From Salinisphaera shabanensis E1L3A (lineage in GTDB: Bacteria; Pseudomonadota; Gammaproteobacteria; Nevskiales; Salinisphaeraceae): a DNA stretch of 64,000 bases. The notes beneath the pieces are model-generated. The model made no database searches, was not told the origin of the DNA, and saw nothing but the letters and a program-made list of their open reading frames with translations. Numbering within the stretch: the stretch's first letter is position 1; the number at the start of each line of letters is the position of its first letter. Shown in pieces: positions 16,831 to 29,425 of the stretch. The position numbers and the translations under genes are program-made. The stretch spans positions 1 through 64,000 of the forward strand of contig NZ_AFNV02000003.1 of the NCBI RefSeq assembly GCF_000215955.2. Direction: 5' to 3'.

Positions 16831-18579
16831 TCAGCTGTGGGCCGCCTTGTGGCCCAGGCCTTCGGCGTCCAGCTTGCGGTAGATATACCACTGCTGACCG
16901 ATCGAGAGCAGGTTGTTGGTGCACCAGTAGAGCACCAGACCGGCCGGGAAAAAGGCAAAGAACACGGCCAGACCGACCGGCATGATCTGCATGATGCGCT
17001 GCTGCATCGGGTCCATGGTCACGTTCGCGGTGAGCTTTTGCTGCAGGAACATGGTTACACCGAAGACCACCGGCAGGATGTAATACGGATCGGGCGCGGA
17101 TAGATCCTGAATCCAGAGCATGAACGGCGCATGGCGCAGTTCGACCGATTCACGCAGCACCCAATACAACGAGATGAATACCGGCATCTGCACGAGCATC
17201 GGCCAACAGCCGGCCAGCGGGTTGAAGCCCTCTTTCTTGTAGAGCTCCATCATCTTGGCCTGGAGTTTCTGGCGATCGTCGCCGTATTGCTCCTTGAGCT
17301 GCTGCATACGCGGCGCGAACTTGCGCATACGCGCCATCGCTCGGTACTGCGTTTCCGACAGCTTGTAGAACACGAGCTTGATCAGGAACGTCAAAAGGAT
17401 GATCGCTACACCCCAGTTGCCGACCAGGGCATGCAGGTGTTCCAGAACCCAGAAAATGGGCTTGGCAAGCACGGTCAGCCAGCCATAGTCGACAGTCAGC
17501 CCAAGCCCCGGCGCAACCGCATCGAGTTGGTCCTGCAGCTTGGGGCCCACGAACAGCGTGGTCTCGAGATTGGTACGCGCGCCAGCCGCAATAGACTGCT
17601 GGGCCCCGATAAAGCCGGTAGCGAAACCGCCGGCAGCATTGGGGATATCCTTGGGCTGACCGAAGAAACGCACCTTGGCATCGGGTGGCGGAATGGCGGC
17701 GCCAATGAAATAGTGCTGGATCATCGCCACCCAGCCACCCTGCTGGGTCAGCTCGAGCGGGCTCTCGGCCAGGTCGTCGTGGCTTTCGGTCTTGTAGCTA
17801 TAGCTGTCGCCGCCGTCTTTACGGTTGTACCAACCCACGCCAAAGAAGGCCTGCGCAAAAGGCACGTCGCCCGTGATCTCGTAAGGCGCACGCCAGAAAC
17901 GGACATACTGCGAGACCTTCCAGTCGTCGCTGGCGTTGTTGACGACTTCATGGCGCAGCCCGATGCGATAGCTATCGCGGCTGAAGGTATATACCTTGGT
18001 GACCTGATGACCGGCATCGTTGGTCCAGGTCAGGGGCACTTCGATGGTGTCCTCACCGTCGGCAAGCTCGTATTCCTTGCGTTCGGCGCTGTAACGCGAC
18101 CGATGATCGGGCGCCTTCGCCCCCGCAGCCACCAGCCCGCTCTGTGCGATAAAGAAGTTGGGCGCGCTATCGTTGATCAGTCGCAGGTTGGTATCCGGCT
18201 GCTCGGAAGACACCGGCACGCCACGCAATTCAACCTTGCGCAGATCCCCACCACGCGTGTCGATGATCACATCGAGCTTGTCGGTGACGACATGGATCTG
18301 ATCCGCCTGGCTGACCACCGGCGCGTTATCGGCGCCGCGTTCACCAGCGCTGGCCTGCGGGCCGCGCTGCTCGGGCCCCCCATCGTTTTCGGCAGACGGA
18401 GCGGATTCCAGCGACGGCACGTCGTCTTCGCCAGCGGCGTAGTCCTGCTGGGCCGTGCTCTGATTATTAGCCGACGTCGCATCGGCTTGGGTAGGCGCGT
18501 AGTCGTGCTGCCACGCCTGATACAGGAAGAAGCAGATAACGGCGACAGCACAGAGCAGTCCGAAGCGAATATTTTCCAT
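16831..18579 (-). CDS. yidC: Membrane protein insertase YidC
   Basis: 582 aa. An N-terminal membrane anchor (ENIRFGLLCAVAVICFFLYQ) is followed by an acidic, Gln-rich segment, the large periplasmic beta domain and the conserved C-terminal insertase core with GCWPMLVQMPVFISLYW and FPAGLVLYWCTNNLLS. It inserts and folds inner-membrane proteins with and without SecYEG. It begins 20 nt after rnpA; yidD, often present between the two, is absent. Confidence 0.97.
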   Translation of the reverse strand: MENIRFGLLCAVAVICFFLYQAWQHDYAPTQADATSANNQSTAQQDYAAGEDDVPSLESAPSAENDGGPEQRGPQASAGERGADNAPVVSQADQIHVVTDKLDVIIDTRGGDLRKVELRGVPVSSEQPDTNLRLINDSAPNFFIAQSGLVAAGAKAPDHRSRYSAERKEYELADGEDTIEVPLTWTNDAGHQVTKVYTFSRDSYRIGLRHEVVNNASDDWKVSQYVRFWRAPYEITGDVPFAQAFFGVGWYNRKDGGDSYSYKTESHDDLAESPLELTQQGGWVAMIQHYFIGAAIPPPDAKVRFFGQPKDIPNAAGGFATGFIGAQQSIAAGARTNLETTLFVGPKLQDQLDAVAPGLGLTVDYGWLTVLAKPIFWVLEHLHALVGNWGVAIILLTFLIKLVFYKLSETQYRAMARMRKFAPRMQQLKEQYGDDRQKLQAKMMELYKKEGFNPLAGCWPMLVQMPVFISLYWVLRESVELRHAPFMLWIQDLSAPDPYYILPVVFGVTMFLQQKLTANVTMDPMQQRIMQIMPVGLAVFFAFFPAGLVLYWCTNNLLSIGQQWYIYRKLDAEGLGHKAAHS

Positions 18580-18599
18580 GCGCGGCTAATGTCCTTCGG

Positions 18600-18986
18600 T
18601 TAACGGCTGCCACTCGGCGGGCGCGCTTGCGACGGCGTCGCCACTCGATCGAGCTGGGGCCAAAGCGCTTCGAGTTGTTCGAATAGCGCCGCATTGCTCA
18701 TGGTGGCCGTGCGACTACGGGCAAGCACTACAACATCAACCGCAGCCAGACGATCACGATGCACACGAAATGACTCGCGCAACACCCGTTTGACTCGATT
18801 ACGCTCGACCGCGCGCGCAATGCGGCGCTTCGCCAGAGCCAGTCCCAGCCGAGCCTGGTCGGTTGGACCATCGGCGGCAATGACGACGAATCCCGAACTG
18901 ACAAACTTGCGACCGTGCGCGAACACGGCGCGAAATTCTGCCGATTGCCTCAGACGCGCAGTCGCGGGGAACGCTGCCTGCGGCAC
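18600..18986 (-). CDS. rnpA: Ribonuclease P protein component
   Basis: 128 aa. The start codon is GTG (18986-18984), preceded by AGGTG lying just at the rpmH stop. The RNR motif is seen in KRRIARAVERNRVKRVLRE. The protein binds the catalytic RNase P RNA for 5' maturation of tRNA. A Pro/Ser-rich tail of about 15 residues follows the conserved domain. Confidence 0.95.
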   Translation of the reverse strand: MPQAAFPATARLRQSAEFRAVFAHGRKFVSSGFVVIAADGPTDQARLGLALAKRRIARAVERNRVKRVLRESFRVHRDRLAAVDVVVLARSRTATMSNAALFEQLEALWPQLDRVATPSQARPPSGSR

Positions 18987-18996
18987 GACTTTTCAC

Positions 18997-19131
18997 CTAC
19001 GGCGTCAGGCGCTTACGGCCCTTGGCACGACGTGCCGACAACACAGCACGACCATTCTTGGTCGCCATGCGGGCGCGGAAACCGTGGGTACGCTTCCGGT
19101 GCAGATTACTCGGCTGATAAGTTCGTTTCAT
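18997..19131 (-). CDS. rpmH: 50S ribosomal protein L34
   Basis: 44 aa: [20 protein letters not shown] at the N-terminus and [12 protein letters not shown] at the end, the textbook L34 sequence. It starts at 19131-19129 and ends in TAG at 18999-18997, 10 nt before rnpA. It is divergent from dnaA, the usual origin-region arrangement. Confidence 0.98.
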   Translation of the reverse strand: MKRTYQPSNLHRKRTHGFRARMATKNGRAVLSARRAKGRKRLTP

Positions 19132-19310
19132 GACGGTCTCGTTCTGGCGCCACGCAGGACGCGCTTCACGGTAAAGAGCGCGGATTCTAGTCGCCTGTTA
19201 CCCCTCTTGCAAGCATGGAAAATGCTGTGGATAACTTGTGGCCTGTGCGCTAGGGTAAGGCGCCAGCGCAGGCTGACGCCGCGCTTTTTTCGCTACGGAG
19301 TAACGGAATC
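19132..19310. promoter_or_regulatory. rpmH-dnaA intergenic region with a DnaA box
   Basis: This 179-bp region must carry the divergent promoters of rpmH and dnaA. It has one perfect DnaA box, TGTGGATAA at 19226-19234 (TTATCCACA on the minus strand). It may serve DnaA autoregulation or be part of a bipartite origin together with 20622-20874. Confidence 0.6.
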
Positions 19311-20621
19311 TTGGCTGACACGCTCTGGCAACGTTGTCTGACGCATATCGAGGCTCGACTGCCTGAAAAGGACATCAACCTCTGGCTTCGCCCGCTCGAG
19401 GCCGACTTTACCGACGAGGGCCTCGACCTGATGGCGCCGAACGAGGTCGTACGCGATCAGGTCGAACGAGAGCTGCGTACCCCCATTGCGAATGCGCTAA
19501 ACGACCTGGGTGCCGTGCCCAAGCGCATTCGGGTACTCGTGGGTGGCGGTCAGAAACCACGTGCGACAGAGAGTGAACCGGCCGCGGCGCCGCCGACGTC
19601 ACGCCACAATCTCGACAGCCGTTACACATTCGAAAGCTTCGTACAAGGCAAGTCGAACCAGATCGCACGGGCAGCGGCAGAACAGGCCGCAAACCCGGAC
19701 AACATGGCTTACAACCCGCTGTTGATTTATGGCGGTGTGGGTCTGGGCAAGACTCATCTGATGCAAAGTGTAGGCAACCGGCTACTCGATACGAATCCAC
19801 GTGCCAAGGTGGCTTACGTTCGTTCCGAACATTTCGTCAACGAAATGATCACGGCGATCCGTCATAACCGCATGGACCGCTTCAAAGCACACTACCGATC
19901 GCTGGACGCCCTGTTGATCGACGATATCCAGTTCTTCGCGAACAAGGATCGCTCCCAAGAAGAATTCTTCCATACGTTCAACTCGTTGCTGGAGTCGAAT
20001 CAACGGATCGTGATTACCTGCGATCGCTTTCCCAAGGAAGTGGAAGGGCTGGAGGACCGGCTCAAATCGCGGTTTTCCTGGGGCCTGTCGGTCGCGGTCG
20101 AGCCGCCAGAACTCGAGACCCGTGTCGCGATCATGCTTTCCAAAGCCGATTATCACGGCATTACGTTACCCCAGGAAGTGGCTTTCTTCATCGCCAAGCG
20201 CGTGCGTTCAAACGTGCGTGATCTGGAAGGGGCGCTGCACCGACTCAAGGCTTCGGCCCAGATTACCGGAACGCCGATCACCGTCGATTTCGCCAAGCAG
20301 GCGCTTCACGACATGCTCGCGGTCTACGACCGGCTGGTCACACTGGAGAACATCCAACGCACCGTGGCGGAATATTACAAGATGCGGCTCGCTGATCTGC
20401 TCGGTAAGAAACGGACCCGCTCGGTAGCACGCCCACGTCAGATCGCGATGGCCCTGGCCAAGGAACTGACCAATCACAGCCTGCCGGAAATCGGACAAGG
20501 CTTTGGCGGGCGCGACCATACAACGGTCCTTCATGCCTGCCGCAAGGTCAAAGAACTACGAGAGACCGACGCACGAATGGAAGAGGACTACGCCAACCTG
20601 AGCCGAATACTCACAAGCTAA
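19311..20621 (+). CDS. dnaA: Chromosomal replication initiator DnaA
   Basis: 436 aa, beginning at TTG 19311 with ACGGAG upstream; the sequence after it ([16 protein letters not shown]) is the normal DnaA start. Domain I is 1-80 and domain II is a short linker. The AAA+ domain has Walker [10 protein letters not shown] at about 141-149 and Walker [10 protein letters not shown]. Domain IV has the DNA-contacting [14 protein letters not shown]. It melts oriC and loads helicase. The TTG start probably limits its translation. Confidence 0.97.
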   Translation: MADTLWQRCLTHIEARLPEKDINLWLRPLEADFTDEGLDLMAPNEVVRDQVERELRTPIANALNDLGAVPKRIRVLVGGGQKPRATESEPAAAPPTSRHNLDSRYTFESFVQGKSNQIARAAAEQAANPDNMAYNPLLIYGGVGLGKTHLMQSVGNRLLDTNPRAKVAYVRSEHFVNEMITAIRHNRMDRFKAHYRSLDALLIDDIQFFANKDRSQEEFFHTFNSLLESNQRIVITCDRFPKEVEGLEDRLKSRFSWGLSVAVEPPELETRVAIMLSKADYHGITLPQEVAFFIAKRVRSNVRDLEGALHRLKASAQITGTPITVDFAKQALHDMLAVYDRLVTLENIQRTVAEYYKMRLADLLGKKRTRSVARPRQIAMALAKELTNHSLPEIGQGFGGRDHTTVLHACRKVKELRETDARMEEDYANLSRILTS

Positions 20622-20874
20622 CTGTGGATAACCTGGGGGCGAGCACATAATTAGTCGATCATGACCGCTCAACCCCGAAAGAGAACACATTTTATCCACA
20701 CGCAAACAACAACATCCCAACCCTGTTCAAGACAGAGTTGTCATCAAAGTAAGTAGATGATTTAAAAGAAATTAAGCATAGTATCAACAGATTTAGCCAA
20801 CCGTTGTTACTACTACGACTAACTATTTTTAAAGCCTTTAAAGACAACAAGGCTGACTGTTTCGGGAGACCGCC
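20622..20874. other. Candidate oriC between dnaA and dnaN
   Basis: This 253-bp gap has two perfect DnaA boxes in opposite orientation: TGTGGATAA (20623-20631, immediately after the dnaA stop) and TTATCCACA (20692-20700). From about 20730 to 20850 the sequence is strongly AT-rich, unlike the GC-rich surroundings, and suits a DNA-unwinding element. Position next to dnaA supports the origin. Only perfect boxes were counted. The dnaN promoter must also lie here. Confidence 0.7.
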
Positions 20875-21975
20875 ATGCAATTCACCGTGCAGCGCAAGGA
20901 TTTGCTCACTGCTCTTCAGACCGTCATAGGCGTTGTAGAACGCCGTCAGACGATGCCTATCCTGTCGAATGTACTGATCAAGGCAGAAAACGACCGCATC
21001 GTAATTACGGCAACGGATCTCGAACTCGAGCTGATAACCGATACGCCAGCGGTTATCGGCCAGCCCGGCGCTGCTGCAATCCCTGCACGAAAACTGCTCG
21101 ATATTTGCCGTGGGTTACCCGACGATGCGGAAATAACACTAGAACACGATGGCCAGCAGACCCGCGTTCAATCAGGGCGATCACGATTCACGCTGTCAAC
21201 CATGGCAGCCCAGGACTGGCCTTATCTAGACGAAGTAGAATCGGGCCAGCAAATCGCATTGCCGGAACGCCTTCTGAAAGGTCTGCTCGATCGCACCCAC
21301 TTCGCGATGGCACATCAGGACGTACGGTATTACCTGAATGGCCTGTTGTTGGCACTGCGTAGCGATCGGGCACGTTGTGTCGCTACCGACGGTCATCGCC
21401 TGGCACTCAGCGACACCACGCTGAACATCGCAATCGATGAACCCATTCAAGCGATCGTGCCCCGAAAAGCAATCACCGAACTGGTACGCCTGCTCGACTC
21501 CAGCGAAGCAGAAATAACGCTTCAGCTTTCGACAAAGCATCTGCGTCTGCAACTACCCGGGTTGGTTTTTACAACCAAACTCATCGACGGGCGCTTTCCA
21601 GACTATGAGCGTGTCATCCCCGACCAAGCAGACAAGCAGATGCATGCTGACCGGGATACAATCCGCCAAGCCTTGTCACGCACAGCTATTCTGTCGAACG
21701 AAAAATTCGGCGGTGTTCGCCTGGCTCTGAGCGAACATAGCCTTCGACTCCAGGCACAAAATGTCGAACGCGAAGAAGCAGAAGACGAAATTCAGGTGAC
21801 ATACGATCACGAGCCGATCGAGATAGGCTTTAACGTCAACTATCTTCTTGAAGCACTGGGTGCGATGGATAGCGGAGAATTCACGCTTTCTCTGTCTGGC
21901 GCGGATAGCAGCGGGCTTTTACAAAGCGTCAATGACCCGGCAACCCGTTATGTCGTAATGCCGATGCGCCTCTAG
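20875..21975 (+). CDS. dnaN: DNA polymerase III sliding clamp (beta subunit)
   Basis: 366 aa, the standard length, with three clamp domains. The start MQFTVQRKDLLTALQTVIGVVE, the middle VATDGHRLAL and the C-terminal YVVMPMRL are diagnostic (each a short excerpt). It forms the dimeric ring that tethers polymerases to DNA. Shine-Dalgarno GGGAG precedes the ATG; recF follows after 11 nt. Confidence 0.97.
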   Translation: MQFTVQRKDLLTALQTVIGVVERRQTMPILSNVLIKAENDRIVITATDLELELITDTPAVIGQPGAAAIPARKLLDICRGLPDDAEITLEHDGQQTRVQSGRSRFTLSTMAAQDWPYLDEVESGQQIALPERLLKGLLDRTHFAMAHQDVRYYLNGLLLALRSDRARCVATDGHRLALSDTTLNIAIDEPIQAIVPRKAITELVRLLDSSEAEITLQLSTKHLRLQLPGLVFTTKLIDGRFPDYERVIPDQADKQMHADRDTIRQALSRTAILSNEKFGGVRLALSEHSLRLQAQNVEREEAEDEIQVTYDHEPIEIGFNVNYLLEALGAMDSGEFTLSLSGADSSGLLQSVNDPATRYVVMPMRL

Positions 21976-21986
21976 ATTCGGCGCAA

Positions 21987-23060
21987 ATGCATTTAAGCCA
22001 GCTACGGCTTCAGAATTTCCGATGCTTTGAAGCCGCGGATCTCCAACCTGATCCTGCGATAAACGTCATTACTGGCGACAACGCCTCGGGCAAAACCACC
22101 TTGCTCGAGGCGATCTATTTTCTTGGGCGGGGCCAGTCTTTTCGGCAGTCCGGCCCGAGGCCAGCCATTAGAGCTGGCGAAAACGCGTTTACGGTAACAG
22201 CGGAAATTGCAGTTCCCGACGGTCGATCACATCGGCTTGGCGTAAGTCGTGACAAACGCGGAATACGCTATCGTCGAGACGGCAATAGCGATACCAGCCG
22301 AATTGATCTCATCAACACACTGCCGCTCCAGATGGTAGGCCCCAACGTGCACCGGCTCCTCGAGCAAGGCCCACGTTATCGGCGCCACTTCCTGGACTGG
22401 GGTGTGTTTCACGTGGAACATGCGTTCTTCCCCGCGTGGCGGCGTTTTCGCAGAGCCCTAAAACAACGCAATAGAGCACTGAAAGCCCGTTTACCCAAAG
22501 CCGACATTGTGGTTTGGGACGCTGAGCTGGTCCGTGCCGCCGAGATTGTCGATGCATCGCGCCGCGCTTATATAGACCATCTTTATAACAACCTTCCCGC
22601 GCAAGCAGCCAAGCTGTTGGGGGATGAACCGATCGTGCTTGAGTACGACTGCGGTTGGCGCGGAGAAGACGGTTACGGCGCGGCACTCGCGGCCGGGCTC
22701 GATCAGGACACCCGCGCAGGTTTCACACAGCAAGGCCCCCACCGCGCGGACCTCCGTGTTTCGATAGCCAGCGCCGCCGCACGTGATTGGGTATCGCGTG
22801 GTCAGCAAAAAATTCTTACTACTGCAATGCTACTCACACAGGCACGGCTGCTACACGCTCGTCGCCATGTTCAACCCGTTTTGCTGATCGACGATATGGC
22901 TGCAGAACTGGGGGTGAGATATCGGCAGGTTCTTGCCGAAGAAATTGCTTCACTTGGCGGGCAATGCTTTCTAACCTTCCTCGAGCCGCAGCTTGTTCCG
23001 GACGTAATAAAACAAGGCGCCATGTTCCACGTGGAACGTGGGGCCGTTACCCGCGGCTGA
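21987..23060 (+). CDS. recF: DNA replication and repair protein RecF
   Basis: 357 aa. The Walker A motif GDNASGKTTLLEAIYFLGRG near residue 30 and the C-terminal LIDDMAAELG Walker B are present, with RGQQK in the signature region. RecF is an SMC-like ATPase that with RecOR loads RecA at gaps. Third gene of dnaA-dnaN-recF-gyrB. Confidence 0.96.
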   Translation: MHLSQLRLQNFRCFEAADLQPDPAINVITGDNASGKTTLLEAIYFLGRGQSFRQSGPRPAIRAGENAFTVTAEIAVPDGRSHRLGVSRDKRGIRYRRDGNSDTSRIDLINTLPLQMVGPNVHRLLEQGPRYRRHFLDWGVFHVEHAFFPAWRRFRRALKQRNRALKARLPKADIVVWDAELVRAAEIVDASRRAYIDHLYNNLPAQAAKLLGDEPIVLEYDCGWRGEDGYGAALAAGLDQDTRAGFTQQGPHRADLRVSIASAAARDWVSRGQQKILTTAMLLTQARLLHARRHVQPVLLIDDMAAELGVRYRQVLAEEIASLGGQCFLTFLEPQLVPDVIKQGAMFHVERGAVTRG

Positions 23061-23124
23061 TACGTCAGGGCGTGCTAGAATCCGCGGGTTGACTCGGACC
23101 CATCCAGCCTAGACGCGGTGATAA

Positions 23125-25545
<2,421 letters not shown>

Positions 25546-25590
25546 ACTGGTATCGGCCATTGGGGCGGCGCCTGTCGCCCCAACAATGCA

Positions 25591-25616
25591 AGGCGGCTGC
25601 TCAGCCGCCTTTTTTG
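25591..25616 (+). terminator. Terminator of gyrB, overlapping the end of gmhB
   Basis: AGGCGGCTG-CT-CAGCCGCCT is a perfect 9-bp stem followed by a T run in plus orientation. The downstream arm and T run also encode the last codons (KKGG) and stop of the convergent gmhB. A second inverted repeat, TTGGGGCG/CGCCCCAA at 25560-25583, lies between the gyrB stop and this hairpin. Confidence 0.85.
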
Positions 25617-26161
25617 TGTCGGCGGGATTTGTCCTGGGCGATGACGGCCCCTGCAGCCGCGGCCAAGTCGTCGTATACATCAACACCCTGGATATCCGGG
25701 TGGCCTGATTCCACCGGTTTACCGGTACGTACCAGAACCGGGGTGGCGCCTGCAGCGCGCGCGGCTTCGATATCGGTGACGCTATCGCCCACGAAGGGAA
25801 TATTGCGAAGCGAGCGGCCAAAACGCTTGCCGATGTCGTCAAGCAGCCCTGTGCCCGGCTTTCGGCACGCGCATCCCTCGTTTGGGCCATGCGGGCAGAA
25901 GAAGATGCCGTCGAGATGCGTGCCGATATCGGCAAGCATGCGGGTCATCTTGTCGTGGATGGCGAACAAGGTGTCGTAGTCGAACAATCCCCGCGCGAGG
26001 CCAGATTGATTGCTGGCGACGACGACGCGAAACCCGGCGTTTTTGAGTTTCAGAATGGCTTCAAGACTACCGGGTATCGCGCGCCATTCAGCAGGCGATT
26101 TGATGTAATCGTCGCTGTCTTCGTTAATGACGCCGTCGCGGTCCAGAATGATTAGCTTCAT
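25601..26161 (-). CDS. gmhB: D-glycero-beta-D-manno-heptose-1,7-bisphosphate 7-phosphatase
   Basis: 186 aa HAD phosphatase. Motif I is IILDRDGVIN. The zinc-binding loop CPHGPNEGCACRKP is typical of GmhB/HisB-N, and motif IV is PFVGDSVTDIEAA. It removes the 7-phosphate in ADP-heptose synthesis for the LPS inner core. It is the last gene of glyQ-glyS-gmhB, 33 nt behind glyS, the same neighbourhood as in many gammaproteobacteria. Confidence 0.93.
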   Translation of the reverse strand: MKLIILDRDGVINEDSDDYIKSPAEWRAIPGSLEAILKLKNAGFRVVVASNQSGLARGLFDYDTLFAIHDKMTRMLADIGTHLDGIFFCPHGPNEGCACRKPGTGLLDDIGKRFGRSLRNIPFVGDSVTDIEAARAAGATPVLVRTGKPVESGHPDIQGVDVYDDLAAAAGAVIAQDKSRRHKKGG

Positions 26162-26194
26162 AAGGCCTAGCCATACGATGGTTGCGCAGCCAGT

Positions 26195-28273
26195 CTAATC
26201 GCTCTGCTCAAGTGATAGACAGGAGATATCGGCGACTTCCCGGCACAGATCATCGAGTTCGCCTAATAAAGCGAGCCGATTCTGCCGTACTGACGCATCC
26301 TCGGCCATAACCATGACCTGATCGAAAAACGCGTCGAGCGGCTTGGCCAGTGCCGATAGCGCGGTCAGGGCTCGACCGGGGTCGTTGGCTTTCATCGCGT
26401 CCACGACGACCTCGCGCTGTGTCAAGTAAGCCTGGGCAAGGTCGCGTTCCGCGGATTCACTCAGTGCGTCGGCGTTGAAATCGGCTTGAGCGATCTCGTC
26501 GGCGTTGCGTCGCAGAATATTGCGAATGCGTTTGTGCGCGCCGCAAACCGTCTGAGCATCACTGTCCCGGCCGAAGGCGTCGAGCGCGTGGATGCGCCGG
26601 TCGAAATCGACCAGATCGACAAGATCCAAACCGATAATCGCTTCGAATCGATCCGAGCCAATGCCCTGATCTTGATAGTAGCCGCGCAAACGTTCCATGT
26701 GGAACATCCAGAGTGCGTCCAGGGTGTCGGCTTCGGCATCGACCGGTTGATTCGCCAGGGCCGCCGCCAATTCGGCGCGTAAATCCAGGACCAGCCCCGC
26801 TTCGATGACGGTGCGCAATACGCCGAGAGCCGCGCGGCGCAGGCCGAACGGATCCTTATCCCCGCTTGGACGGCGTCCTATTGCAAAGATACCGCTCAGC
26901 GTATCGAGCCGATCAGCAAGCGACAATGCCCGGCCCGCCGGCGTGGCGGCAATATCGGCGCCGGCGCGTGCCGGTGCGTATTGTTCCGCAATCGCATCGG
27001 CCACTTCAGCCGGTTCACCGTCTTCGCGAGCATAGTAGTAGCCCATGCGGCCCTGCAGATCCGGAAACTCACCGACCATTTCGGTCAGCAAATCGGCCTT
27101 GGCGAGCGTGGCCGCGCGTTGAACGATATCCAGCGAAGCGCCGGTGGGGTCGGCAAGTCGTTTACCGGCCGCCGCAATGCGGGCACTCTTGTCTGCCAGC
27201 GAGCCGAGCGACTGCTGGAACGTCACCCGCGCGAGCCCATCCACATTATGAGCCAGTCCCTGGCGACGATCCTGATCCCAGAAGAAAAGCGCATCCGATA
27301 AGCGCGGGCGTACCACGCGCTCGTTGCCCGCGATGACCTGCGCCACGTCACGACTTTCGATATTGGCGACCGTAATGAAACCGGCCAGCAAACCACCCGC
27401 GTCATTCTCGATAGGGAAATAGCGCTGATGTTCTTGCAACGTCGAGATCAGTACCTCGCGTGGCAGAACCAGAAAGCGTTCGTCAAAACGCCCGGCTATG
27501 CCGACCGGCCATTCCACAAGCGCGGTGACTTCCTCGACCAAGCCGTCGTCGATCACTGCCTCGCCGCCGAAGCTCGATGCGGCCTTTCCGACTTGTTCAA
27601 CGATGCGCTGCTTGCGGCTGTCGGGATCGACGACGACCCAGGCGTTATTCAACGCTTCGGCATAGTCATCGGCGTTGGCAAGATCAATTGCGTCCGGGTG
27701 ATGAAAGCGATGGCCGTATGTGCGACGCCCGGCGCTCTCGCCGAATACGCTCAGCGGTACGATCTCGTTGCCATGCAAGGCAACAACCCAATGCACCGGG
27801 CGTACGAAGGCCGCGTCGCTATCACCCCAGCGCATGAGCTTGGGTATGGGCAGGCGCTTGAGCGCCTGGTCGACGGCCGCCTGGACCAGTGTCGCGATCG
27901 GCTTGCCTGGTTCGGTCGCCCGGTAGACAAGGCGTTTGCCCTTGTCGCTGTCTTCTTGCTCAAGCGCGTCGACGCTCATACCGACCGAGCGTGCGAAACC
28001 TTCGGCGGCCTTGGTGGGCTTGCCGGCGTCATCGTAAGCAATCGCAAGCGTTGGGCCGGCTTTCTCGACCTCGATCGGTTGGGTCGTTTCATCCGTGTCG
28101 GCGATCGCGACTGCCAGACGGCGTGGCGTGGCGTAGCGCGTTGTCGCGCCAAGCGTCAGGCCGGCTTCCGACAGTGCGCCCGTGACACCGTCGGCGAACG
28201 CATCGGCAAGTGCGCGCATGGCTCTCGGCGGTAATTCTTCGACCCCGATTTCGATGAGTAGCGTAGCGGTCAT
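26195..28273 (-). CDS. glyS: Glycyl-tRNA synthetase beta subunit
   Basis: 692 aa. The start [20 protein letters not shown] is diagnostic, and the C-terminal region holds the anticodon-binding-like DALR-type helical part ending [20 protein letters not shown]. It forms the alpha2beta2 enzyme charging tRNA-Gly with GlyQ. Its ATG overlaps the glyQ stop in an ATGA. Confidence 0.96.
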   Translation of the reverse strand: MTATLLIEIGVEELPPRAMRALADAFADGVTGALSEAGLTLGATTRYATPRRLAVAIADTDETTQPIEVEKAGPTLAIAYDDAGKPTKAAEGFARSVGMSVDALEQEDSDKGKRLVYRATEPGKPIATLVQAAVDQALKRLPIPKLMRWGDSDAAFVRPVHWVVALHGNEIVPLSVFGESAGRRTYGHRFHHPDAIDLANADDYAEALNNAWVVVDPDSRKQRIVEQVGKAASSFGGEAVIDDGLVEEVTALVEWPVGIAGRFDERFLVLPREVLISTLQEHQRYFPIENDAGGLLAGFITVANIESRDVAQVIAGNERVVRPRLSDALFFWDQDRRQGLAHNVDGLARVTFQQSLGSLADKSARIAAAGKRLADPTGASLDIVQRAATLAKADLLTEMVGEFPDLQGRMGYYYAREDGEPAEVADAIAEQYAPARAGADIAATPAGRALSLADRLDTLSGIFAIGRRPSGDKDPFGLRRAALGVLRTVIEAGLVLDLRAELAAALANQPVDAEADTLDALWMFHMERLRGYYQDQGIGSDRFEAIIGLDLVDLVDFDRRIHALDAFGRDSDAQTVCGAHKRIRNILRRNADEIAQADFNADALSESAERDLAQAYLTQREVVVDAMKANDPGRALTALSALAKPLDAFFDQVMVMAEDASVRQNRLALLGELDDLCREVADISCLSLEQSD

Positions 28274-29166
28274 GCAGCCTCGTTGTCGTTCTTGAGCAGC
28301 GGAAAGCCAAGCGCCTCACGCGAGGCGTAGTAGGCCTGCGCACAGGCGCGGGCCAGCGTGCGGACCCGCAGGATATAGCCCTGGCGTTCGGTCACGGATA
28401 TGGCGTGACGCGCGTCCAGCAGATTGAATGTGTGTGAACACTCGAGCATGCGCTCGTACGCCGGCAGCGCCAGTTCGGCTTCGACGAGTCGCTGGCATTC
28501 GGCTTCAAGCGCATCGAAATGGGTGAACAATGCGGCCACGTCCGCATGTTCGAAGTTGTAGCGTGATTGCTCGACCTCGTTCTGGTGAAAGACATCACCG
28601 TAATAAAGCGTGCCGTTGCTCGATTCCGACCAGACCAGGTCATAAACGCTCTCCACGTTCTGGATATACATCGCAATGCGCTCCAGCCCGTAGGTGATCT
28701 CGCCGGAAACCGGGCGGCAATCCAAGCCACCGGCCTGCTGGAAATACGTGAACTGGGTGATTTCCATGCCGTTGAGCCAGATTTCCCAGCCAAGACCCCA
28801 GGCGCCCAGTGTGGGTGACTCCCAGTTGTCTTCGACGAAGCGCACATCGTGAATCGACATATCGAGGCCGAGTGCTTCCAGCGATTGAAGATAGAGCGAC
28901 TGGATATTTTTCGGCGACGGCTTGAGCAGCACCTGGAACTGATAGTAATGCTGCAAGCGGTTCGGGTTGTCGCCGTAACGTCCGTCAGTCGGTCGGCGTG
29001 ACGGTTGCACGTACGCCGAGCGCCAAGGCTCGGGGCCGATCGAGCGCAGAAATGTCGCCGGATGAAACGTGCCGGCGCCGACGGGCATATCCAAGGGCTG
29101 CACGATGGCGCACCCCTGCTCGGCCCAGAACTGCTGAAGCCGGAAGATGAGCTGTTGGAAATCCAT
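28270..29166 (-). CDS. glyQ: Glycyl-tRNA synthetase alpha subunit
   Basis: 298 aa from ATG 29166; a longer frame to 29241 exists, but [19 protein letters not shown] is the conserved start. Class II motifs are visible: [39 protein letters not shown] and [19 protein letters not shown]. It catalyses glycine activation as the alpha subunit. First gene of glyQ-glyS-gmhB. Confidence 0.96.
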   Translation of the reverse strand: MDFQQLIFRLQQFWAEQGCAIVQPLDMPVGAGTFHPATFLRSIGPEPWRSAYVQPSRRPTDGRYGDNPNRLQHYYQFQVLLKPSPKNIQSLYLQSLEALGLDMSIHDVRFVEDNWESPTLGAWGLGWEIWLNGMEITQFTYFQQAGGLDCRPVSGEITYGLERIAMYIQNVESVYDLVWSESSNGTLYYGDVFHQNEVEQSRYNFEHADVAALFTHFDALEAECQRLVEAELALPAYERMLECSHTFNLLDARHAISVTERQGYILRVRTLARACAQAYYASREALGFPLLKNDNEAA

Positions 29167-29263
29167 GCAAACTGTCCTGTGTTCGAGCGCGGAGTATAAC
29201 GAAACAGCGCTATTACAGGGCCCGGCGTTCTTTTGCACCAAAAACGCGCGCGATAAGTGTTAA

Positions 29264-29278
29264 GCACCAGTTTGGTGC
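29264..29278. promoter_or_regulatory. NtrC-binding site upstream of glnA
   Basis: GCACCAGTTTGGTGC is a perfect GCACC-N5-GGTGC dyad, the NtrC consensus. Half sites GCACC at about 29235 and GGTGC at 29296-29300 flank it, suggesting a cooperative enhancer. It lies about 65-75 bp before the -24 element, the normal enhancer distance. Confidence 0.85.
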
Positions 29279-29340
29279 GGTGATAAAACTATATTGGTGC
29301 GATAAGACGCGGAATGACCCGAAAACAGGCAAAGATGACG

Positions 29341-29355
29341 TGGCACGGATTCTGC
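29341..29355 (+). promoter_or_regulatory. Sigma-54 promoter of glnA
   Basis: TGGCACGGATTCTGC fits TGGCACG-N4-(T/C)TGC, the -24/-12 elements of RpoN promoters. Transcription would start at about 29367, giving a leader of about 60 nt before the glnA ATG. Confidence 0.85.
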
Positions 29356-29425
29356 CTTTATAGTGGCTATCCTCGTTGCTCTGCACCAGACAGTTCAACC
29401 GGGTTCTACATACAAGGAGTCATCA

